64,000 nt of DNA from Crossaster papposus (Eukaryota; Echinodermata; Asteroidea; Velatida; Solasteridae), in assembly GCA_037893245.1 (NCBI GenBank), contig JBAIAA010000098.1:333120-397119 (forward strand), read 5' to 3'. The position numbers were made by a program, and so were the translations under genes. Positions 43,701 to 54,726 of the stretch are shown here, in pieces; position 1 is the first letter of the stretch; each line of letters starts with the position of its first letter. The notes beneath the pieces are model-generated. The model was not told the DNA's origin, ran no database searches, and worked only from the letters and a program-made list of their open reading frames with translations.

Positions 43701-45705
43701 CATAATGAGTTTCAAGTGAAACTTGTTTAGGGTTCAGGCTAGCACAATCCCTACCTGACTTTCTTCAACATCACTCTCTTCATCTGACCACAAGTCATTA
43801 AACAGATCCACCGACTCAGAATCCATGTCTTTATCTGGATCTTCTTCCTCCTCCTCAGGACCTCCCCCAGATTCTTCCCTCTGTCTTCGCCTCTCCTCCT
43901 TGGCATCTTCTATCTCTATAAATCGCTCCATCTCCGACAGTTTGAAGAACTGATCGTCCACCACGGAAGGCCTGCCATGGGATCGCGGTGTCGCTTTCTC
44001 CGACGTCTTTCTGGCGGCTTTCTTAGACTGCGCTTCTGAATCCTCGATGTCAAAGTTTGTGTCGGAGTCTGGATCCGACAGGTCCGAACATGAGGCAGCG
44101 ACATCTTCCGAGTCAGCAAAGAGATCCTGGCTTCCATCATATCCTACCTCAGGTTCATCCTTTTCAGAATCAACGTTCTCTTTCGTTTCACTCGGTTTTC
44201 CCTCCTTAGTTCTTGTTCTAAGAAATGTTACACCAGCGCGGCTTGTCAATAATTTTGCGACATGTCGCATCGTGTGCTTGAGGAGTGGCCTGTTCGTTAG
44301 CTCTAATTCCTCCCATATTTGTTCGCCGTCTAGCCCTTCGGTGATTAGCTCCATTAGACCATCAGCTGGGGATACTGGCTCGATGCCGGTAGGACAGTGA
44401 CTGCCATGGTCAAACAGCCTCTTAGTGCATTCAGTGAATGGCTTCTCAAGATGTGGCTGAGCACTAGGAGTACACAAGAACATTATGAAGACAAATTATT
44501 AAGACGCTATCGTGACAGCGTTAAGTAGCTAACAATGTACAATGGTAAAAGAGGGATGCAACTTTGCGTCAATGCCGGGTGAAAACGAGCATTTGGAAAC
44601 ATTTTTTGTTCACCACAATATTGCGTGTTTTTTCCCCATAAAGCTATTAACTACCAGTTTGGAAGTCAGCAGTGAATATCAAAAAAAGATGTCATGTTCA
44701 AAAAATATAAATTTTGTTTTGTACCTCTATTTAAAGTCTCTTTTCCTTAAAATATCAAAGCTATTAGTAGACTACATGCAAGTGCGGAATATCCCACAAC
44801 TCATAAATATCCCCTCAAAATCAATAGCTGGGTTCAGGCAGTCTGTTATTGACACAAGAAACTTGTGGGCGCTATTTATCCTTTTAAGAAAAATCCTCTA
44901 CCTTGTCATCGGGAAAGGAACAGGAGACAAAAGAGGGCGCTATCGAGGGGATACGCTTGTGCCAACCGCTCATACTTGATACTGGGCACTTAAAATTAAG
45001 GTAATATGTCTGGTATTTATTGATTTTTTGGTTTTTTTGGGGGGGTCTGGTATTTAGTGCATTTTGTTTTGGGTGTACGGTCGAGTTATATTCTCGACGG
45101 TCGAGTTATATTCTCGACGGTCGAGTTATATTCTCGACGGTCGAGTTATATTCTCGACGGTCGAGTTATATTCTCGACGGTCGAGTTATATTCTCGACGG
45201 TCGAGTTATATTCTCGACGGTCGAGTTATATTCTCGACGGTCGAGTTATATTCTCGACGGTCGCGTTATATTCTCGACGGTCGCGTTATATTCTCGACGG
45301 TCGCGTTATATTCTCGACCGTCGAGTTATATTCTCGACGGTCGCGTTATATTCTCGACCGTCGAGTTATATTCTCGACCGTCGAGTTATATTCTCGACCG
45401 TCGAGTTATATTCTCGACCGTCGAGTTATATTCTCGACCGTCGAGTTATATTCTCGACCGTCGAGTTATTCTCGACGGTCGAGTTAATATTCTTGACGGT
45501 CGAGTTGGTCTCGACGGTGGCTGGTGTCGACGGTCAAGCTGGTGTCGACGGTCAAGCTGGTGTCGACGGATTGGCAAAGCCATTGGCATTTACAAAATAA
45601 GTCCTACTTTACTTAGTTTAGGCCTACTTACCCGGTAAAGTTTTCCGCAGAGTTACTATTTCGCGTAAATTCTTTTAAAACGTGTAGAATGGCTGAAGAT
45701 TCCAT
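37779..45705 (-). CDS. MPHOSPH10: U3 small nucleolar ribonucleoprotein MPP10, 5' exons
   Basis: Eight exons connect in phase: 45705-45632 (starts [16 protein letters not shown]), 44463-43755, 43503-43340, 42720-42594, 41154-41013, 40731-40526, 39895-39785 and 37877-about 37779. Hallmarks include [20 protein letters not shown], long acidic runs, [99 protein letters not shown] and [14 protein letters not shown]10 is a nucleolar scaffold of the U3 snoRNP/SSU processome needed for early 18S rRNA processing. The usual basic C-terminal 150-200 residues were not found. The exon 3 donor AG|GTTGGT is weak but fits the phase. Exon 8 either splices at an uncertain GT or reads to TAG at 37779. Introns carry several MITEs. 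Confidence 0.9.
37877..38042. other. MPHOSPH10 intron, short G run near the exon 8 acceptor
   Basis: Read on the gene strand, the acceptor of exon 8 is preceded by TTTTTTTCCCCCC and AG, an unusual C-rich tract. Confidence 0.5.
38043..38697. repeat. Large inverted repeat, arms of about 265 bp
   Basis: Left arm 38043-38310 and right arm 38433-38697 are nearly perfect inverses, for example TAACCTGTTACAACAATGTA against TACATTGTTGTAACAGGTTA. A loop of about 120 bp separates them. It lies in an MPHOSPH10 intron. Transcribed, it would form a long hairpin RNA. Confidence 0.85.
38932..39167 (+). mobile_element. MITE-B copy
   Basis: Starts CCAGTTCGCGCCGG and ends with a decayed TCTGGTGCAAACTGG. It shares ACGCATAAACACGCCA and AATGCGTGGGTGTGCT with the copy at 20378. 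Confidence 0.8.
39460..39739 (+). repeat. 11-bp tandem repeat ATAGTGATTTC, about 25 copies
   Basis: Virtually perfect copies over 280 bp, starting about 45 bp downstream of the donor site of MPHOSPH10 exon 7. The homogeneity implies recent expansion. Confidence 0.98.
40094..40609 (-). repeat. 86-bp tandem repeat copying the end of MPHOSPH10 exon 6 with its splice donor
   Basis: ACCTCAG (the donor region read on the plus strand) recurs at 40094, 40180, 40266, 40352, 40438 and 40524, exactly 86 bp apart. Each unit contains codons for [18 protein letters not shown]-like residues, followed by GAG|GTAGG. The copy adjoining the full exon is the one at 40524-40609. The other five lie in the intron, and each keeps a strong donor with no acceptor between them. 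As 86 is not a multiple of three, reading on past the first donor gives a stop at 40436. Confidence 0.95.
41370..41800. mobile_element. MITE-E relative in MPHOSPH10 intron
   Basis: The ends are ATGTGACCTGGCACCACGAA and TTCGTGGTGCCAGGTCACAT, exact inverses, with AAAGTCGCA and TGCGACTTT just inside. Confidence 0.85.
41925..42255. repeat. Imperfect foldback element
   Basis: Inverse blocks lie either side of about 42095: TTCTTGGTGCxAA, CCTCTGACT, GAGATATCTT/AGATATCTTGATT and TTCTAGAAxAAA. No frame of interest. Confidence 0.6.
42841..43170 (+). repeat. Two tandem copies of a ~165-bp repeat with AGGTCA half-sites
   Basis: Both copies contain ATGACCTTTG, TCTGTCTTCCCAA, ACTGGACCCA and GTTTCATCAAAATC. 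The word TGACCTTTGACC in the second copy is a DR1-type pair of nuclear-receptor half-sites. It lies in an MPHOSPH10 intron. Confidence 0.7.
44484..45078. other. MPHOSPH10 intron 1, no other gene
   Basis: No splice-bounded exon on either strand. The plus frame at 44542-44979 has no family features. Confidence 0.45.
45079..45570. repeat. 20-bp minisatellite in MPHOSPH10 intron 1
   Basis: About twenty copies of GGTCGAGTTATATTCTCGAC, each itself an imperfect palindrome (GTCGAG...CTCGAC). Later copies have GACCG for GACGG. A few degenerate GTCGACGGTCAAGCTG copies follow. All six frames stay open, so the frames at 45020-45638 are artefacts. Confidence 0.95.
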
Positions 45706-45805
45706 AATCGTCGATATTTAAAATACTGATTGTAAAATCATTGCAAACAACTGAGCTGATTGAACAAGTGCCGTACGCAGTCTAGTTACGTATCAATGAT
45801 GCACC
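45706..45805. promoter_or_regulatory. Possible bidirectional promoter
   Basis: Only 100 bp separates the MPHOSPH10 ATG (45705, minus strand) from the ATG of a plausible coding exon on the plus strand (45806). No TATA box is obvious. The arrangement is typical of shared head-to-head promoters of housekeeping genes. Confidence 0.4.
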
Positions 45806-45908
45806 ATGGATCCACGTGTTCAGCTCGTATCCGATGTTGTTGTTGTTGGTGTAGGTTTTGTTGGCACGTATGTCACATATAAATGTGCCCTTTGCGCCAC
45901 TGAGTACG
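45806..45908 (+). CDS. Possible first exon of a Rossmann-fold (NAD/FAD) enzyme
   Basis: Starts MDPRVQLVSDVVVVGVGFVG and continues TYVTYKCALCATEYG. The stretch D-V-V-V-V-G-x-G-x-x-G is a classic dinucleotide-binding beta-alpha turn, as at the N-terminus of FAD or NAD enzymes. The frame then runs directly into the inverted-repeat element at 45909 with no donor site, so the gene may be interrupted by it. No further exon was found. The enzyme class cannot be told from 34 residues. Confidence 0.35.
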
Positions 45909-47352
45909 GTCCTACTACTATTCACCGACAACACACCGACAACACGCACAGCACCGACAACACACCGACAACACATCCAAAACGTATTCTATATTGACAA
46001 AAAAGTTATAGCACTGTGATATACACGATACAAAAGAGTGTCTGTGTGCTTGAGGTTACATTTCTTTTGTAAAAATGATGTTTTTATCACGCGAAAAAAA
46101 TATCTTTAACCAGCACGGTCGTTGGCCGCCATCTTGCCTTTGCGCGGAGTTGGCCTATACCATTTTATGTACGGGTGTGCAGGAAATTAAATTATCATGC
46201 CATACACAACAGAGGGCGCCCTGTACTGTTTTGTGTTGACTTAAAGTTAGTTGGAATGGAAGGTTCTTTGTTTTATATTGGGAGACTACATTTAACATTC
46301 GAGTATTTAGTAGGATAATGTTCATAGTGATTCGATTTCTCTTTTTGATTAATAATTCCAGTTAATTTACCGGTTGTATTAAAAAAAGGTATGTATTTTA
46401 ATTGACACCAGCCCCCAAATTTAATGTTTAATATATTGTATACCATGACTGAAACGAAAACATAAAAGTTTGTTGAAATACTTGCCATTTCCTACATTAG
46501 TTTTATAAGAACATTATATTTCTATCTTAATTGATTACTTAGTTGTATTAGAAGGAAACAAAATCATTAAGTAAAATAAAACACAGGAAATACCAAAGTT
46601 CAAAATGTTTGATTTAATTTGATTGCCTTTAATAACTGCCATAGCTTTAATGTTTGCAACCGGACTCTACTGTTTTCTTATTATCTTAATTTAAATGAAG
46701 GTCAATCAGTGCAAAAATGTTTGAAAGCCAATCATTTATTTATAGGCCTATTCATACAATTCAAAATTAAAAAAAATTACGAGCACACACTAGTAATAGT
46801 AGGCTATACTAGGCCGAGGGGCCGGCGGCCTACTAATACTATTAAAACAATTTAAATAGAAAGCGGGAACAATTTATTTAGGTAATTAATAAATTTGATT
46901 TTTATTAAAATTAAAAAAAAAATTAAACAAAATTGCTAATCGTCCTACCGTACTAGAGTACTCGAATGACAAAGCATAGTCCATGTCATATCAAAACCCA
47001 CCTTCCATTCCAACTAACTTTAAGTCAGCATAAAACCGTACAGGGCGCCCTCTGTTGTGTATGACATGATAATTTAATTTCTTTCACACCCGTACATAAA
47101 ATGGTATAGGCCAACTCCGCGCAAAGGCAAGATGGCGGCCAACGACCGTGCTGGTTAAAAATATTTTTTTCGCGTGATAAAAACATCATTTTTACAAAAG
47201 AAATGTAACCTCAAGCACACTGACACTCTGTTGTATCGTGTATATCACAGTGCTATAACTTTTTTGTCAATATAGAATACGTTTTGGATGTGTTGTCGGT
47301 GTGTTGTCGGTGCTGTGCGTGTTGTCGGTGTGTTGTCGGTGAATAGTAGGAC
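45909..47352. mobile_element. 1.4-kb element with terminal inverted repeats of about 350 bp
   Basis: Left arm (45909-46262) and right arm (46985-47352) are near-perfect inverses: ends GTCCTACTACTATTCACCG / CGGTGAATAGTAGGAC, then GACAACACACCGACAACACG and CAACAGAGGGCGCCCTGTAC in mirrored order. Both arms include AAGATGGCGGCCAACGACCG, a YY1-like word. About 720 bp of unique AT-rich sequence lies between. No transposase was seen. Confidence 0.85.
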
Positions 47353-47699
47353 CCACTAACTATGAAGCGATCGCTGGAGACTTAATCGACGCTTGCAGTG
47401 TGGGTTGAGACGGTATCTGTCAGTGACGAAAAACTAGAAGAATCGATACTAGAAAATTATAGAAAGAAAACAACGAAAAATTGAAAACCAAAGGGATAAT
47501 GTTTAGGGGAGACAGGGAGGCGTTCATCACCCCCAGACATAGCGCCACAAGGGATAAAGAAACACCCAGTAGGCCGGTCCAGGCAGTCACTTACACCTCC
47601 CCATCACCCCCAAACATTACATAACAATATCAAGTCAATTCGAGAGGTACTCTGGAAAAACCGAAGAATGTTTAGATATTGATATTACAGTTTTTAACG
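47353..47699. other. Spacer or 3' end of the I-like retrotransposon
   Basis: No frame or splice-bounded exon. The retrotransposon 3' untranslated region may extend into it. Confidence 0.4.
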
Positions 47700-47772
47700 T
47701 AATTAATGATGTGATTACAGTTGCGTTTTGGTCCAAGAATTTGTGTAAGGTTCATTTGGTTATTGGAAAAAA

Positions 47773-50700
47773 TCAGTGATTTTTGGAGTGATAGTCGTTG
47801 AGTTTTGTTTTTGCAGCATTTGAGAATGAAGTGTGCAACATTGTCTGGACTTTTTCTGCACAGCTTTCACATAGGCCATCAGGGTGTTGACCAATTCTGT
47901 GCAGGAAAGTTTTCAGACCTCTACATGTTCCTAAGCGGAGTCTATGTAAGATTATTTCTTTGGGTCGTTGCAGGCCCCAGTTAGTAAAAGATAGAGATAC
48001 ATCATAGCTGAAGTTGTTATTGGGATCCAAATTAGGAATGATGGAAGCCCACTTTTCCTTGAGATGTGTTTTAAGAGTATGTTTAATTTCCGAGTCTAAG
48101 AGAGGGATACAGTATAGTCAATATTGTTTTTGTATGTGGCTGATTTAGCGATCTGATCTGCTTGTTCATTTCCAGGGATACCGCAGTGGCTAGGTATCCA
48201 AACGAAATTAACAATGTTACCTTGATTACGAATATTGATAAGAGTGTGACGTATATCACAGACAATTTTATGTACAGGAAAATGTTTGGAAATAGCTTGT
48301 AAGGCACTGAGGCAGTCACTAAAGATGCAGGAATAAAGGGGTTTAACATCTTCAATCCATTCCAGAGATAGAAGTATGGCAAAGAGTTCCGAGGTAAAGA
48401 TAGATACTCCGTTGTTGAGACGGGAAGCTTTAGAATATTTCAGTTGTGGGATGTGTACTCCGCAGCCCACCGTATCATGGGTAGGATTAAGTGAGCCATC
48501 TGTATAAATCTGAAGACTGTTGTTCCATTTAGTGTTGTTCCAGACTAATATTTCTTTTTTCATGTATACTGTCAGTATGTGCCACGAGAGAGTGGATTTC
48601 AGTTGAGATTTAAGGATTAGTATAGTGCCAGAAAGGAAAGGGGTCATTTAAAGGAAAGGTGTTAAGACCAGGATAATGGGAGATCCTTGCTTCAAAGGGG
48701 ATGTATCGTGTAGAGGTATTCCATTTGTCGGCAAAATAGTGTTTTTGCCAGTTATCTCGGTTGAAGTGATCATTAGGGTGGTTATTTATAGAGTTAATTT
48801 TTATTCCGTAAAGATCGCTTAAAAACTGTCGACGTAATGCTAGTGGGGGATCTCCACATTCGGTTTGAAGCCTGTAAAGTGGGGTACTTTGGATGGCCCC
48901 TGTACAAATCTTTAAAGCTTGGTATTGGATGGTGTCAAGATTGTGTTTGATTGTCGGGGAGGCCGAGTCGAACGCCTCACATCCGTATTCAAGGATGGGT
49001 TTTATAAGTGCCGTATATAGTTGATAGAGCGTTTTGCACTCGGCTCCCCAGGAGTTGCCACAGATGCAACGCAAGATATTAAGTCTCTTTTTACATTTGG
49101 TGATAATATAATCAATATGATTTTTCCAGGTGAGTTTATTGTCGAAAATTAGTCCTAAAAATTTCGCAGAGGAGCTCATTTTGATCGCTAAATTATAAAT
49201 GTGTAAAGAGATAGGTGGGTATTTCAGTTTATTTGTGAAAAGAACAGCATTTGTTTTGGGGATAGATAGTTTAAATCCCCATCTTTCCCACCATGTATTA
49301 ATATTATCAAGGTTATGTTGGATTTTCTTTTGTAAGTAAGGAATGTTTCTATTTGATTTCCAGATGGCAATATCATCAGCGTATTGCGAGACGTTGACAT
49401 CGGTGACTTCTTTGACGAGATCGTTAACAGCAATGTTGAACAGAAGTGGACTAATGACACTTCCCTGAGGGACTCCGTTTTCTAAGGTTCTTTCTTCAGA
49501 GAAAAGATTGTAGATACGGACTTGGATTTTTCTGTCGCCAAGGAAGTTATTAATCCATTTGGTGATGCGTCCAGATATACCCAAAGATTGCAATTTAATA
49601 ATAATACCTTTCCGCCATAACATATCATATGCCTTTTCTAAATCAAGAAAAACAGCTAGAGTGCTCTCTTTGTTAGAGCGGGCTTTATTAATAGAAGTTT
49701 CAAGGTTGAGTAAATGATCTTTGGTGCTTCTCCCCTTTCTGAAACCACTCTGAGATTTGGAAAGAAAGTTATGAGTTTCCATATACCAAAGAAGGCGGGA
49801 GTTCACCATACGTTCCATGATTTTACAGAAAGTGGAGGTTAATGCAATGGGTCTGTAAGAAGATGGGTTAGCCGGGTCTTTTCCAGGTTTCAAGATGGAA
49901 ATGAGGATTGCATCCTTCCATTGCTTAGGACAAGTAGAAGTGTGCCAGATGAAGTTGATAATAACAAGTAAGAAGTGACGAATTTTAATGGGAAGGTGTT
50001 TCAAAACAATATTACTGATACCATCTTTTCCAGGAGAGGTACATTTAGAAGAATGGATGGCGTGATTTAATTCCTGTATGTTAAAAGGTTCATTGATGAC
50101 ACTGTCATTATTATTATCAATAGTGAAGTCTTTTTCAGCTTTGTCTTTAATAGGAATAAAGGATGGGCGGTAATTATTAGTACTGCTAATTCTAGTGAAA
50201 TTGTCAGCAAGTGCTTCAACCTTTTCTCCATCAGTGATGGCATCTGTGTTGTTGTGATAGAGGACAGGGATACTGTTGACAATGCGGGTTTTCTGGATAC
50301 GTTTGATTTTATTCCAAATAATTTTAGTGTTTGTTTTGGGGTTGATGTCATTACAGAAAATCTGCCAATCTTTTCGTTTAGCGTTATTGATAGTTTTCTT
50401 TGCTATAGCACAAGCTCTCTTGTAACTAATAAGATCAGATGGAAGAAAAGTCTTCCTGAGAGTTTTAAGGGCTTCTTTTTTGTTGAGAATAGCTTGCTGA
50501 CATTCGTCGTTCCACCAAGAGGAAGGAGGTTTAGGGTGGTTGGGGTTAGTTTTAGGGATAGAATAATTCATAGCAGTATCAATTTGGCAAAGGAAGTTGT
50601 CATACATTTTGTCGACAGTATCCGACTCATTAGGTTTAGTAATATATTGGTGACAGGCGTCCTCGAATTTGTTCCAGTCGGCTTTTTTATAGGACCATTT

Positions 50701-51416
50701 TGGGCTATTTCTGTAAAGGTTTTTCTGAATAGGGTGGTTGACATCAATAATTATAGGACAGTGGTCGCTTCCCCATGTATCATTAAGAACTTTCCAGTTA
50801 CATTTGGCAGCTATGTTAGGCGTAACGAAGGATATCGATACAGGAGAGTGTACCATGTGCCGTGTCAACTTGTGTGCCCTCACCAGAGTTAACACAGACC
50901 ATGTCAGTATCAATAATCACATCTTCGATGATTTTGCCATTATGGTCGAGTTTTGAACTACCCCACAAGGGGTTATGACCATTGAGGTCACCACACACTA
51001 TACAAGAATGATCAGTTTTATCAAGGATATCTTTAAGAGTTTTGGTGTCCAGAATATTACATGGGTTGTAAATATTTATAATAGTAATTTTATTTTTCTG
51101 TGTATCATAGAGTTCCCCAATTTGATATTCAACAGAGTTATTACCACCTAGAGTATATTTGAAAGCAACTTCTTTTGACCAAGAAAGCGCATCCTCCACC
51201 CTTACTTTTAGGATCGTTTTTATTTCTGTCATGTCTATATATGTTATAGCCAGGAAAAGTAAATTGTTTGTTTTCTTTGAGCCATGTTTCCTGTATACAG
51301 ATGACATCTGGTTTTTCTTTCCAAGTGTTAATGCAGTTTTTAAATTCTTTTCCATGAGCTAACAAAGACTGGGCGTTCCATTGTAGGATAAAAATCATTA
51401 TGAAAATAAGAGTCAT
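47773..51416 (-). pseudogene. I-like ORF2: endonuclease, reverse transcriptase, RNase H
   Basis: Frames 51416-51141, 51355-50816, 50913-48610, 48647-48096 and 48030-47773 together cover one polyprotein. Endonuclease marks are LQWNAQSLLAHGKEF, CIQETWLKE, VCGDLNGHNPLWGS and GSDHCPI. RT marks are SSYRPIALTSTFCKIMERMV, GFRKGRST, VFLDLEKAYD, NGVPQGSVISPLLFNI and the catalytic QYADDIAIW. RNase H shows YTDGSLN, the catalytic-type TSELFAILLSLE, FSDCLSALQAI and WIPSHCGIPGNEQAD. The C-terminus has RLRLGTCRGLKTFLHRIG and a Cys-rich motif CESCAEKVQTMLH. At least four frameshifts are needed to read through. Confidence 0.9.
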
Positions 51417-51452
51417 GTTGGTGTGTTTTTGGATTTTCTTGATGTTTTTTGG

Positions 51453-53680
51453 CTATTTGCTAGTGAGTCTGTGTTTTCTTGGGTAGATGGTGTTTTGTCC
51501 TTTTTTTTGGGATGATTTATGGTTGGCGTTTCCTTGCTTTGTATTTGCAGGTGGTTGAGAGGACGTTCTTGATTTTCCTTGTTTAGTTTTTGGTGTTGGC
51601 TGAGAATAAGTTGGGTGGGTGATGTGATTGACGAGAGTCTTCACTGCCGAAATTCTTTCTTCTTTATTTTTGATTGTTTCCCAAATCTGCATTGTACCAG
51701 TGAGTAGTTCGGTCAGGCGTTGTTCACTGCAAATACACTGAGTGTGTTCAGTTTGTGTTTGTGCTGTTTTTTCTGTTTGAGTGGTAGCGTCTTTGGTGGT
51801 TTTTACTGGTTGCTTTGTGGTTTGGCGTCTTGCTTCAATGGTTGGGCGTCTCGCTTCGGTGGTAGCCTTGGCGGGTTTGTTATTGGTTCTTTGTTGAGGT
51901 TCTGCGTGATTATTTGTTGGTTGGATTATAGGTGTTTGCTGGGTATTGATAGGGTATTGCTGAGAGGGTTGCTGCATCGGGGTTTGCTGGGTGGGCGAGT
52001 CATTCTGGCGAACGCTGATGTCAGTCTTGATTACCTTTGCGGCATCGGCATAGGAAATATTGTAGGTTACTCTAAACCCTTGAATTTTCTTTTCTTGCTT
52101 TATGGTTTTACAACCTCCATATGCAGATGAGTGGCTTCCTCCACACCTACAGCATTTTACATTATCTTTTTGTTCGCATTGATCAAAGGAATGTGGGCCC
52201 CCACATCGCACACATCCGCGTGTCGAGCTGCGACAGTTGCTAGCTGTATGACCCAGGCGTTGACAATTAAAGCATCTGATTACAGGGGGGATGAAAGGTT
52301 TGACAACGAATATTTCGTATCCCATTTGTATTTCTTCAGGTAGATTTGTGGTGTTGAAGGTTAGGCAGATCGATTGACTTGCTTCTATGATACCATTACG
52401 TTTTCGCGTTAGACGTTTTGCTTCAATCACTCCTTGTTTCTTGCATGATGATAGGATCTCATCATCTGTGATGTCTGTAGTTATGCCATATATGACTCCT
52501 TTGCTTTGGGTTTCTGATTTTGCGTATGAGGTTTGGACGGTCCATTGACCTAATTGCGTGATAGCCTTAAGTTTTGTGGCTTGTGCTGGGGTGTAGCATC
52601 GTGCAGTGATCCCTCCTTGGTTGTTTTTGGACACACTCTTGATGAGGTCCTTCCCTATTTTACTGAGGGCGTTGGCAATTTTGATAGGGTTTATTCTGGC
52701 TAATTTAACATCCGGGGAGTTTATGATAACAATTGTGGGTTGTTTGATGTTGTACCTTGGAGTGGAGATCAGCAAAGACCTCAACTGGGCACGCCACATA
52801 AATCAAATCACAAGAAAAGCAAATAAAGTCCTGGGTCTCCTGAAGAGAAACATCCACTCGTGCAGCAAACCAGTCAAAGAAATAGCCTACAAAACCCTCA
52901 TTAGACCGAAGCTTGAGTACTGCGCATCAATATGGGATCCCTATCACAACAACACCAAGGCATCTCTTGAAAAAATCCAACGCCGAGCTGCTCGCTTTGT
53001 TCAAAATGACTACAGCAGGAACTCAAGTGTCACAAACATGCTGGCAAACCTCCAATGGGAATCTCTCGAAAGTCGTCGCACCAAACTTCGCTTAATTTCC
53101 ATATTTAAGGAAGTACATAATATCACTCCATCAAACGTCAATTGTCGCCAGAACATCCAAATATCCACCAGACTGCAAACCGGGCCTTACATCTTAGAAA
53201 CCCCACCATTTAACAAAAATTGTTACCAATACTCATTATACCCCCGGACAACTCGCGAATGGAATATCCTCCCACCAGACGTTAGAGCCCAACCTGACAT
53301 CAAATCATTCAAAGAGAAACTGGATCAAAACATGGATGAGCTGGTCAAAAAAGCTCACTACAAAATCTAAACGCCTCCGCCACACTGACCTATGCGTTAT
53401 AACCACCATCTGGTGGTGCTTGCATAGTATCCAGCAAAAGCAGAAGAGGGAGTCATTTTCTGAATCTGAATATACATCATTATAGTGCCAGCTGGATTTA
53501 GACCTTTTCCTATTTTGTGTCTGAGGTGTGTCATTTTGAGCTTGACTTATTAGTACGTCAAGAGTTGAGCGTGGTTGGTCAAGTAATTCTTGATCATTGG
53601 CATCCATGGGAGTATGTTGAGACATTTGATCCCAAGAAGTTTCATTACTAGATTCATCCGGATCATCGTCCATATTGGAC
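51453..53680 (-). pseudogene. I-like ORF1 (gag-like, three zinc knuckles), split by an insertion
   Basis: The C-terminal part (52757-51453) has a RNA-binding-like region and then CFNCQRLGHTASNC, CVRCGGPHSFDQC and CCRCGGSHSSAYGGC, a CCHC-type knuckle series, followed by a Gln/Thr-rich tail. The likely N-terminus (about 53655-53440: MDDDPDESSNETSWDQMSQH... to YSDSENDS) lies beyond a 680-bp insertion. This assignment of the N-terminus is an inference from position, strand and resumed reading. Confidence 0.7.
52757..53440 (+). mobile_element. 5'-truncated RT fragment (CR1/L2-like) inserted in ORF1
   Basis: From about 52757 the plus strand reads LGVEISKDLNWARHIN, AYKTLIRPKLEYCASIWDP, KIQRRAARFVQNDYS and TREWNILPPDV, ending NMDELVKKAHYKI at 53370. 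This is the C-terminal part of a common metazoan non-LTR reverse transcriptase. The following 70 bp (CCATCTGGTGGTGCTTGCAT) is probably its 3' untranslated tail. It interrupts the I-like ORF1, so it is the younger insertion. Confidence 0.85.
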
Positions 53681-53900
53681 GATTTTCCGATTACAGGACA
53701 GAAAAAGGAAAGCAAGTATAAAGTACCTCTCGAATAAACTGATATTGCTTACCCAAAAGACCAGAAGAAACGAGGATGTTCAGAGAGCTAAAACACCCCA
53801 AAAAGGGCGCGGTTTTTGAATTTCCCGCCACTGACAAGAAAACACGTCCGTCCACTCTGCTCGCGTGACCAAGCCCGTATCCGATGTGCATGATGAATGG

Positions 53901-54717
53901 CGCCCTCTATCTGACGACTGCATGCATGCATGCTGCATGCTGCAGCAAATCGTTGGGTCTATGGGCCTTTTCTAATCCCTGGCTTCGTTTCGTCTCTGGC
54001 TTAAGTGCGAGATCCCTTGGCACATCCTAATCCCTGATATTCTTCAGAAACATTCAATCGATTGATGTAAACCCTAAAGTTAAACTATTTTTATTTGCCT
54101 CCTTTTCAATTTGCTTCTCATTGATTTCGAATTCGGAGGCGAACCGAAGCCGAAGACGTTAAAACGTTTCGATAAGGCCCTAGTATGGGCCTTTTCTAAT
54201 CCCGATCCCCTAGTACCTGGCTTCGTTAGGCTCCCAACTAGTGCATGGAAAAATCAATTTCTCCTCAGGACTCCTGCCGTACTACTACTATTAGTCAATT
54301 TAATTAAATTTCACCGTTATACGCAAACATTAGGACATGGGGGTAGATGGTGAAAGCCGAGCATCTAATGCGATGTCAACTGATGACATATCTCAAAAAT
54401 ATCAAAATATGTGAGTACTGAAACTCAAACTGTGTTATAATAAAGCCTCTTGGGTTCAAAGTAAATGTGTTCAACATTTGCAAATTCTCAATGCAAAAAC
54501 TTGCCCTGGGCGATGTCACAAAAAGGCTTGGCGGGGTATTTGTGTTCACCGAGTTTAAATCTGCCACTGGACTGCATTTTTGGGTTTGAACCCTGTGTCA
54601 CTATCACTTTCTATCAGATCCCCCCTCTTCTTCCCCTTCCCCTTCTTCTAATTCTCTGTACTTATGTGCAGATGGGAATTGACCGAGTGCATATTCGGAC
54701 CTGCGACAGGCCGGCAG
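53901..54717. other. Spacer with possible diverged repeat
   Basis: ATGGGCCTTTTCTAATCCC occurs at about 53962 and again at 54186, suggesting a short repeat. A TGCATGC-rich patch lies at 53925-53945. No gene was recognised. Confidence 0.45.
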
Positions 54718-54726
54718 ATGAGACAG

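Larger units (their letters stand above)
47700..53900 (-). mobile_element. I-like non-LTR retrotransposon with gag, EN, RT and RNase H
   Basis: Both ORFs of a near full-length element are on the minus strand: ORF1 with three zinc knuckles (53680-51453, split) and ORF2 with endonuclease, RT and RNase H (51416-47773). An RNase H domain after RT is a feature of the I group, which includes Nimb and related clades. The copy has several frameshifts and an insertion in ORF1 and cannot be active. The 5' end near 53900 and the 3' end near 47700 are estimates. Confidence 0.85.

Noticed and set aside
44047-44400. 117-residue plus-strand frame
   Set aside because: Antisense to the acidic coding exon 2 of MPHOSPH10.
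45020-45638. Three overlapping 155-193-residue frames
   Set aside because: All come from the 20-bp minisatellite, which is open in every frame.
50254-52343. Plus-strand frames of 72-212 residues over the I-like element
   Set aside because: They are antisense to RT and gag coding regions that carry clear family motifs.
53305-53715. Independent small minus-strand gene
   Set aside because: Its position, strand and reading suit the N-terminus of the I-like ORF1 cut by a later insertion.
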